Origin: CAWEHT01 sp963808455
GTDB taxonomy: Bacteria > Chloroflexota > Anaerolineae > CG2-30-64-16
DNA: 14,628 nt
Direction of reading: 5' to 3'
Assembly (NCBI GenBank): GCA_963808455.1
Contig: CAWEHT010000075.1
Span: forward strand, 1 to 14,628
Every line of letters begins with the position of its first letter. Within the stretch, counting starts at the first letter, position 1. The notes beneath the pieces were generated by a model that saw nothing but the letters and a program-made list of their open reading frames with translations, ran no database searches and was not told where the DNA came from. This document shows, piece after piece, positions 8,033 through 14,628 of this stretch. The translations under genes and the position numbers were made by a program.

Positions 8033-8675
8033 GCGAACCGGCGGCTGGCCTGCGTTCGCCTTCGGCCGGGATGTAGCCTTCTCTCGCGAGGGCAGTCCGG
8101 CGGCCTTTCCCTTCTCCGGCCACGCGATGGAAGTAGCGGTCCTTCCCTCCCTTCGGTTATCCCGAAGTTCTTCGGTACTATGACCACCTCCGACTCCCGA
8201 CTGAGCCTCGTTCCTGCGATTTCGGGTTCACCCTTATACGCTTCCCTACCGGCAGACGCTGGTGCCTCCGCCAGACTCAGTCGGGCCTCTCCGGTTATCT
8301 CACGGTTCTGTCCACGCGTGCCGCCGCCCTCTACACCGTCCCGGCGGGCCAGGTTGGTCCCTCTCGCTGATTCCTGGTCCGTGGCAGGCTTCGCCTTCGG
8401 GAGACAGGCTCGCCCCGGGAATAACTCCAACTGAGCCGGCTTACTCGTTGGTGGGGTTGACGATGCTGATACGGCGTTCACTCTTGTTGCAGCCCGCGCG
8501 TTCGCCTGGCCTCCCCGCCGACGCACGGAGGCTTTGTCATTCCGCTTCTTGACCGGGAATTGCTCCCCGCCCAAGGGAATCTGGCTATCGGGTGAGCGAG
8601 CCATTACCCGAACTGACTCCTTTCAGTCAGCAAGAACAGTGAGACATCTCGGACACACCCCCCAGGACCCCCGCT

Positions 8676-8694
8676 CAAGGGGCTGTGCCCCTTG
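8676..8694. repeat. Perfect stem-loop just upstream of the intron 5' end
   Basis: CAAGGGGC-TGT-GCCCCTTG, 8-bp arms with a 3-nt loop. On the intron strand it ends 17 nt before the proposed 5' splice site. Its mirror is at 9023-9041. Some bacterial group II introns (class C) insert after terminator-like stem-loops, so this may mark the target site. Confidence 0.55.
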
Positions 8695-9022
8695 AAAACC
8701 CCCATGGCCAACGCGTCCAGCGACGCCTGCCGCCGACCCTGGCGCAGCTCGCGGCGTCGCGGCGGGGCCAGTTGGGCGCGCTGTCCTACTTAGCGCCGCG
8801 CGCGGCCAACCACAGCGCGGCCCATCGCGGCGCGGCCTGCGCTAAGAGAGTGAGAGGGGGGGGGGGACATTTTTCAGCGCCGGCCGCGCCACGATGGGCC
8901 GCGCTGTGGTTCGCCACGCGCGGCGCTAAGTAGGACCGCGCCCAACTGGCCCCGCCGCGACGCCGCGAGCTGCGCCAGGGTCGGCGGCAGGCGTCGCTGG
9001 ACACGTTGGCCATGGGGGTTTT
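8695..9022. other. Palindrome centre: inner arm ends plus 32-bp spacer with 11-G run
   Basis: The left inner arm ends at 8843 (GCCTGCGCT) and the right begins at 8876 (AGCGCCGGC). The spacer 8844-8875 is purine-rich (AAGAGAGTGAGA, then 11 G at 8856-8866, then ACATTTTTC) and is not itself symmetric. Flanking arms are very GC-rich with few arm-to-arm differences. Open frames read across this region in both directions, but none has recognisable domains or a convincing ribosome site. I see no supported gene in these 330 bp. Confidence 0.6.
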
Positions 9023-9058
9023 CAAGGGGCACAGCCCCTTGAGCGGGGGTCCTGGGGG

Positions 9059-9960
9059 GTGTGTCCGAGATGTCTCACTGTTCTTGCTGACTGAAAGGAG
9101 TCAGTTCGGGTAATGGCTCGCTCACCCGATAGCCAGATTCCCTTGGGCGGGGAGCAATTCCCGGTCAAGAAGCGGAATGACAAAGCCTCCGTGCGTCGGC
9201 GGGGAGGCCAGGCGAACACCGGGCTGCAACAAGAGTGAACGCCGTATCAGCATCGTCAACCCCACCAACGAGTAAGCCGGCTCAGTTGGAGTTATTCCCG
9301 GGGCGAGCCTGTCTCCCGAAGGCGAAGCCTGCCACGGACCAGGAATCAGCGAGAGGGACCAACCTGGCCCGCCGGGACGGTGTAGAGGGCGGCGGCACAC
9401 GTGGACAGAACCGTGAGATAACCGGAGAGGCCCGACTGAGTCTGGCGGAGGCACCAGCGTCTGCCGGTAGGGAAGCGTATAAGGGTGAACCCGAAATCGC
9501 AGGAACGAGGCTCAGTCGGGAGTCGGAGGTGGTCATAGTACCGAAGAACTTCGGGATAACCGAAGGGAGGGAAGGACCGCTACTTCCATCGCGTGGCCGG
9601 AGAAGGGAAAGGCCGCCGGACTGCCCTCGCGAGAGAAGGCTACATCCCGGCCGAAGGCGAACGCAGGCCAGCCGCCGGTTCGCATGGACCCAGCCCGCAA
9701 ACTTCAACGGACACTATACCGGGTTGCCAAGCAGCAACCAGACAGGCGATTCGCGGCACTCTACGCTGGTAGGGAAGGTGAGTCACCTGGAAGGCTTGCG
9801 GCGCATGCACTCGGAAGAAGATGGTCGGAGAGCCGGATGCGGGAAATCTGCATGTCCGTTCGATGAGGGGGGACTGGAAATGCGACACGATTGCAGGAAA
9901 CGGCTTGAGCGGAAGCCCAAGAGGAGCCCTGTCTTGCACACGCGCCGTCCCCTACTCTAC
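9059..9960 (+). mobile_element. Group II intron with deleted RT ORF (right-arm copy)
   Basis: This is the mirror image of the 7754-8658 intron, now on the plus strand, 902 nt. The 5' GTGTGTCCGAG and 3' CCCCTACTCTAC ends are preserved. Visible differences are mostly one-base changes or losses: ACCGGG for GCGCGGG near 9220, a lost G in domain V near 9857-9858, and CACACGCGCCGTCC for CACGCGCGCCAGTCC near 9938-9950. That last change damages the domain VI stem. The RT remnant starts at ATG 9684. Both arms carry the insertion at the same site, so the inverted duplication, real or artefactual, arose after the intron inserted. Confidence 0.8.
9684..9767 (+). pseudogene. RT/maturase N-terminal remnant (right-arm copy)
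   Basis: Same ~28-codon fragment as at 7949-8032 (MDPARKLQRTLY ... RRFAALY), unchanged at the protein level, then lost into the region before domain V. Confidence 0.7.
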
Positions 9961-10274
9961 CCAGCCGGCCCCCAGGAGTAAAACTCAAGATGCTCAGGGG
10001 CCAGCCGGCCCCCAGGAAGAAAAGCTTAAGATGTTAGGGGGCCAGGCCGGCCCCTGGCCAATAGCAGCATCATCGCTATGGGTGCAAGGGGTGGGGTTCT
10101 GCGGCCCGCCTCTACCAAGAGACTCCTGATACGGATTCTCCCCCTGCGGGGACTTCGTCGCTGGTGGCGCGCCGTTGACAGGCCTTGTTGGCACAGCCGA
10201 GCTTTGCACTGCGGTCAGAATGACAGTCCAAAGGTTTCTTGGGTGCCCTGTGCCGCCGCAACGGCATGGGGGGC
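9961..10274. repeat. Mirror copy of the hairpin array and dispersed repeat (right arm)
   Basis: Reverse complement of 7438-7753. The GGGGCC/GGCCCC hairpin array is at about 9961-10056, and the GTCATTCTGA-type repeat is at about 10125-10230 in minus orientation. No gene is present. Differences from the left arm are few, mainly single-base losses or changes (for example ACTCAAG for ACCTCAAG near 9984). Confidence 0.7.
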
Positions 10275-11097
10275 TCAGGCTGCCGACGGGTGACCACCAT
10301 ATGGAAGGTGATCTGGAGCTGGATGCTGTCCTGGATGGTCAGCACCCGCATAACGTGCGGCTGTGGCAGACCGAGGGACTCGAACGTCTGCGTCGTGGAC
10401 GCGGAGCCGGTCAGCTGCTGGCCGGCCAGGTGGGCCGTGGCGTTCCAGGTGACGTGTGCGTGACCCCCTTGAGGGTGCAGTCGCCGGTGATCTGGAAGGT
10501 GAAGTCGCCGGATGCCGGCAGCGGGCTGGGCAACCCGGTCACCGTCGAGGGCACGAAAACCATGTCAGGATAGGTCGAGGTCTGCAGCGTGGCGCGCTGG
10601 AGATAGCCGTCGCGCATGGCCTGGTCGCTCTTCAGGGTCTGGAGATCCACCACGAAGCGCGAGCTGCCCGGCAGCAGGCTGCCGTCGGGCCGGATGGCGA
10701 GCGTACCCGTCACGTCCTGGGTGGTGCCGATGGCATCGCTAGGAAATTGTACCCCGCCAGCTGCTCTTGCACTTTGTAGCCGGCGGAGGTCCCATCGGGG
10801 ACTGTGGCCAGGCTGATGACGCCGTTTTGCGCCAGGGCTGGGCCCGACCCCGAAGCGGCAGATGCGGACGTGGTCGGCGCCAGCGGGGGTTCTGAGCCAC
10901 AGATGCGGCCGGGGAGGGCGCGCCGGGCGCCTGTCCCGTTGGCGCCGGTGCCGGGCTGCCCTGAGCGAGCCGGCCGGCGCAGGCAGCTGCGGCGCCGAGC
11001 TCGTGGACGACGGCGGCGCCAGGGCGCACGAGGCGAGAAGCAAGCACAGCGCGGCTACGGGTGCGAGCAGGGCCGGAATACGAGGCTTTCGTCGCAT
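10275..11097 (-). pseudogene. YceI-family lipoprotein, degraded mirror copy
   Basis: Starts at ATG 11097 with the same signal peptide and lipobox Cys and ends at a stop at 10275-10277. It is 823 nt against 828 in the left copy. The frame is lost at about residue 43 in the Pro-rich linker, regained near the FPSDAIGTT segment, and lost again at GVTHT (about 10456) through a missing base. A further base is missing near 10290 (GACGGGTGACC for GACGGGGTGACC). No intact product is possible as written. The differences look like indel noise: they are not third-position biased. Confidence 0.85.
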
Positions 11098-11332
11098 GAT
11101 CTACTCCCTTTGCGATGGATCGAACCTATTTTGAGCATACCAGAAGCGAGGGCTGCGCTAATTTAACCTAATTAGCGCTGAGTTAGCTGCTATACTGTTA
11201 ACGATGCGTGGTGTAACTTTAGTGATATAATAGCATCAGCACTATTATGATTGCTTATTCTGTCACTCAATGCACCGTGGCACAGAAGTGCCTACGTTGA
11301 GTGCACTGGGTCGTGCCATTGCCGAGGTCCTC

Positions 11333-14300
11333 ATGGTACAAAGAACGTTGGTCCGTTACTGGAAGCCGGGCTACCCGAAGTCGACTCCTCTGATCCTGTT
11401 GTTCTTGCTGTCTGCCTGCACCGTTCCCGCGAGGGCCTTCGGCCCCAACGCGACCGCCCACGCCCGTGCCGTTCCACCCTGCGCCGGCATCGGGCGGGAT
11501 CGGTGGCGGGCCGTTGCGCGGGCTTGCCCCGGACGCCCGCGATCCTCGTGGTCGAGACGCCACGAGCACGCCGCCCGGCGAGTCCGACCGCGCGGCCACA
11601 GCGTCGGCGACCCCGACGGCCCTGGCCGCGGCGCCCCCCCAACGTCGGTGGCAGCCAACACGGGTTTCGTGAACGTGGCGGCGCTGAACGTGCGCGCCGG
11701 CCCCGGAATTGCCTACCCAATCGTGGCCGCCGTTGTGCCGGGGGGCGCCCGGTCCCACCGTGCTGGCCAGGACCCGAGCCGGAACGGCTTTACGTCGTCT
11801 TGAGCAACGGGAGCACGCTGGGTAACTGTCGCTGACCCGTACGCCGGCGAGGCGCCGGCGACCTCCCATCCTCCGCTGCCGGCGGTCGTCCGCGACGCCT
11901 ACGCCCGCGCCGACCTCCACGCCCAGAGCGTGGGCCTGCCGGGGCCGTGCAGCTGTGGCGCCGGCGGCGAACGCCAGCTCGTCACGGGCAGCCAGGTGAG
12001 GGTCCGTGCCCCGGACAGCAATTCGGGAGCAACAGCGGCGCGAGTAGCGGTACTGGTTGACGAGACGCTGTGGTGCTGACCACGGCTGGCGACGGGCAGA
12101 CCTCTCTGCAGGCCGAGCCAGCAGTGGCAGGCCACGCTGGGGAGCCACGGGATATCGGTCGTCGCAGCCGAGGCCGCAGGAAACACGGCGCAGCGGCCAG
12201 CGTGACCGATCTCGTGAGTTCGTCAAGCTCCCGACATCGTTCACCGCGATGTCCGCGGCCCAGCGGAACATGGTGGTGTCTCCAGGCGGGCAGCGGCCTC
12301 GAATTCGACGGCCAGCGGCCGAGACGCCATCGACCGCATCGAGCGTGGTCTGATGGTTCGTGTATACGAACAACCAGCAACGGTTCGCCAGTCGGCCGTC
12401 GGCCAGGCGCGGCCTTCAGCGCCTCGCAAACGTCGTCTTCCAGCCCACTCGGCCGGCGCCGATCTCGTCGGGGCCAAGGACAGCGGGCGACTCGGGCGAT
12501 TCGGGCGGTCTGACCATCGGCGTCGTCGCCAGCGGCCCGCCCCAGCTCTCGGTCAGTGTCAGCAACCCGATTTCAACGTCGGGCGCAGGCCCTCGTCGTC
12601 AGCGCGACGGCCACCGACAGCAAAGGCGTGACGGACATAGAGCTATCGGTGAACGGCCCGCAGGTCGCCATGTCGCCGCGCGACTCGGTCGGCGTGTACC
12701 AGCTGACGGACGACCGAACGGCGCCGACCTCGGCGGCCAGTGCTGAGCCTAGGGTCCTCGCGCATGATACGCGGGGGCTGGTCGGCCAATCGGCGACCAC
12801 GAAAGGTCACCGTGCTGGGTGCGACGGCCACGCCCGGCGTCCGCGGCCGTTGCGCCCACGCTCACGCCCACGCCCACGCGGAGCACGCCAACGCTGACGC
12901 CTGTGCCCGGAAACCCCGCGCCCACGCGCCCCATCGCCGCCGCCGGCGCCCACGGGCGCGCAGCGCCCTCGGCGACGCCAGGCCGGCCGACGAAGTGCCC
13001 CATCCGCCCCTGGGCCAGCTTCCGCGCTCCTGCTGCCCACGGCCGTCGCTTCCGTCCAGTGCCAGGCGGAGGCGCCGATGGCGGCGAGGTAGTGCGAGGG
13101 TGCCGGTGCGGCCGGGCGCCGATGTTGCGGTAGCTCGATGTCCCGGGCCGGCTACCAAGCGTGGTCGGGTTTCAACTACATGGCTGCAGGTGCGGGGCCG
13201 GCCTCCTTCTATAGGGTCGCCTGAATGCGCGGGCATGGACTCGTCGGCCACGGTCGGCGGCGCCCATCCTGGCCACGGCCGCACGGCGGCTGGCGCGCCG
13301 GCCACCTGCGGGGACCCGCAACGCCTACGCCAGCGCCGGCCGCGGGCCAGAGCAGTTCCATGAGCAGCCCGCAGGGCGATTACGTCGACCGCCTGCCGGT
13401 GGCGGTCCAGGTCGCCGTCGAGGCCCAGGCCCCGGCAGGGCTGCGGACACGGTCGACTATCAGGACCAGGCCGGGAGCTCCCGAGAGCGCGGCTGCTGGA
13501 GTCGTTGGATGGGAGGGGAAGCCCGGCAGCGGCCGCTCGACAATGTAGGCGACGGGGCCCGGCCGCCACTCTCTGCCATGGCCTGGATCTGGACAGCAGG
13601 CGCGCCCGCTCCCACGGTCGGCGGGACATCCTTCTTTCCCGAGATCCTGGAGCCAGGGCCGCAGCCGACCCGAAGAAGGCGGCCAGCGGCCCGCCCCTCG
13701 TCGACGCCGGCCGTCGGTCGAGCCGCAGGTGCCGTCGGCCCGCCCACGCCTGTGGAGCGCAGCGGCCGGACGTCGTCGAGCCGCAGGCAGGCCCGGCGCT
13801 CCAGCCCTGCCGCCGCCCGCCGAGCACGCCAGGCGCTCGCCGGTGCCGGCCCGAACACCGACGCCGGCCGTGCTCGAGCCCAGCACCCCGTTCGCCACGC
13901 CCACGCTCTGCCGGCACAGCGGCCGGATGTGATCTCAGCCGCATCTGCCGACCGGTCCGGCGCTGCCGGCCCCGACGAGCACGCCGGAACCAACGAAGAT
14001 GCCGGAGCCGGCCATCGCGCCTCCGCTGCCCGACGGGGCCGAGCACGCCAGAACCAACGCGGAGCCGGAGCCGCTCGTGGCAGCCGCTGCCGGCCACGAC
14101 GAGCACGCCAGAACCGATGGAGACGCCGGAGCCGGCCCTTGCGCCTCCGCTGCCCGGCCACGACGGCGCGCGCCGAGGACGCGAGCACGGGGACCGGTGC
14201 GGTGTATACGCGCCACTCGCTCCGCCCGGCCCCGGCGTTCCGGGCGCTGCGTCGCGCCCCCGACGCCCGTCGTGATCCGTACGCCCTTCCCGGGTCGAGG

Positions 14301-14505
14301 CGCGGCGGACGGCGAGCAGGGCGGCGCCGAGCCGCTCGAAACGTGAACGCCTGATGGCGCTCACGGGGCTGGCGGCCTCGCCGGACCTGTGTCGAATCTG
14401 TCCGTCTCGCGGGCGCGGCTGGGATGCGCGGGCCTTGGAAGGCGCGGAGCTGTGGCCAGGCTGGGGGGTGGGGCCCAGAACCATGGGCGCGGCCCTGGAT
14501 TCTAG
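11333..14505 (+). pseudogene. SH3b/Ig-like surface lipoprotein, heavily degraded mirror copy
   Basis: Reverse-complement copy of 3136-6371, beginning ATG 11333 (MVQRTLVRYWKPGYPKS...LLFLLSACTVPA). The lipoprotein signal and the SH3b core (FVNVAALNVRAGPGIAYP) are readable, but the frame breaks near 11453 and then repeatedly. Beyond about 11800 indels and substitutions occur every few tens of bases and only scattered words survive, such as VTDIELSVNG, the SSPQGDYVDRLP motif and PEPAIAPPLP. Total length is 3,173 nt against 3,236. It is useful because it lacks the extra bases that shift the frame of the left copy at 4433-4436 and 3942-3943. Confidence 0.85.
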
Positions 14506-14628
14506 TGCATGTGCAGGAGACGAGTACCGGCACCTGTCATTCTAAGCATCTCATAGCGGGCGAGAGCCGCCAGCGAGGATCCATCTCTGCGTCACCAACC
14601 AAAAGGCCATTTTTTGGCACTTAAAGAC
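14506..14628. repeat. Mirror copy of the dispersed repeat downstream of the surface-protein gene, running off the window
   Basis: Corresponds to about 2998-3135 of the left arm: CTGTCATTCT near 14536, GAGAGCCGCCAGCGAGGATCC-like sequence near 14561-14583 and GTGACGCAGAGA on the opposite strand. The last 40 nt contain stretched homopolymers (CCAAAAGG, TTTTTTGG) where the left arm has shorter or different runs. No gene. Confidence 0.7.

Larger units (their letters stand above)
7754..8658 (-). mobile_element. Group II intron with deleted reverse-transcriptase ORF (left copy)
   Basis: Minus strand, 905 nt. The proposed 5' end is GTGTGTCCGAG (8658), fitting the GUGYG consensus. About 625 nt of structured, non-coding sequence matching domains I-III follow, including the run GTATAAGGGTGAACCC and the GGTCATAGTACCGAAGAA segment familiar in bacterial group II introns. 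An RT start, a domain V hairpin (7854-7886) and a long domain VI close the element. The 3' end CCCCTACTCTAC places an A seven nt before the boundary, as expected for the branch point. The RT gene is reduced to its first ~28 codons, so splicing or mobility would need a protein from elsewhere. The 3' boundary is better supported than the 5' one. A 251-residue open frame across the element is a shadow of conserved RNA. Confidence 0.82.
2998..14628. repeat. Giant inverted repeat (palindrome), arms about 5.8 kb, 32-bp spacer
   Basis: Matching landmarks: intron 5' end 8658/9059, intron 3' end 7754/9960, yceI stop 7435/10277, yceI start 6610/11097, surface-protein start 6371/11333, surface-protein stop 3136/14505. 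Distances from the inner edges (left/right arm) are 185/183, 1089/1084, 1408/1401, 2233/2221, 2472/2457 and 5707/5629. The right arm is thus net shorter by 2, 5, 7, 12, 15 and 78 nt as one moves outward. The window ends while still inside the right arm, so the outer limit is unknown. Confidence 0.97.

Noticed and set aside
7849..8604. 251-residue open frame on the minus strand, and its mirror at 9235-9981
   Set aside because: It runs through the structured RNA of the group II intron, reads straight across the RT start in another frame and through domain V, and resembles no protein family. Its openness reflects base composition of the conserved RNA.
8695..9022. Insertion-sequence terminal inverted repeats at the palindrome centre
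   Set aside because: The symmetry extends through whole genes for more than 5 kb with no transposase, so it is one large palindrome and not a short terminal repeat pair.
12862..14484. 540-residue minus-strand frame in the right arm
   Set aside because: Antisense of the degraded surface-protein copy; low-complexity Arg/Gly/Ala composition typical of GC-rich shadows.

Overview
GC-rich DNA from an uncultured bacterium. Two secreted lipoproteins with long Pro/Thr/Ala-rich linkers, an SH3b/Ig-like surface protein and a PAS-rich NarL-type two-component pair suggest Chloroflexota (Anaerolineae-like). This is a judgement from protein style; there is no marker gene.

Layout. Positions 1-317 (minus) hold the start of a NarL/FixJ-type response regulator cut by the window edge. 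Positions 421-2640 (minus) hold its probable partner, a hybrid sensor kinase (receiver, coiled coil, two PAS regions, HisKA_3, HATPase_c) whose frame is broken three times between about 715 and 1575. Positions 2641-3135 are intergenic, with a GC-rich hairpin repeat and one copy of a dispersed repeat. Positions 3136-6371 (minus) encode a large lipoprotein with one SH3b domain, five Ig-like modules and Pro/Thr linkers; it carries two single-base frameshifts. A divergent AT-rich promoter region separates it from a YceI-family lipoprotein at 6610-7437 (plus). Downstream of yceI come a second copy of the dispersed repeat, a short tandem array of GGCCGGC hairpins and, at 7754-8658 (minus), a group II intron whose reverse-transcriptase gene is reduced to its first ~28 codons.

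The dominant feature is a giant palindrome. Everything from about 2998 to 8843 is repeated in reverse complement from 8876 to the window end (14628), around a 32-bp spacer containing an 11-G run. The right arm therefore carries second copies of the intron, yceI and the surface-protein gene. These are nearly clean close to the centre and progressively degraded (indels, substitutions, broken frames) towards 14628. Arm comparison also shows that the two frameshifts in the left surface-protein gene are absent from the right copy, so the arms look like two imperfect readings of one template. The simplest explanation is a fold-back (inverted-duplication) read or assembly artefact with thinning coverage. 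Less likely alternatives are a true inverted duplication or reading through a covalently closed hairpin end.

Functionally, the kinase and regulator form a probable signalling operon. The two lipoprotein genes are transcribed divergently from a shared ~240-bp region with an operator-like dyad. No complete, clearly novel defence or metabolic system is visible. The ORF-deleted group II intron lying against a hairpin array and the palindrome itself are the most notable observations.
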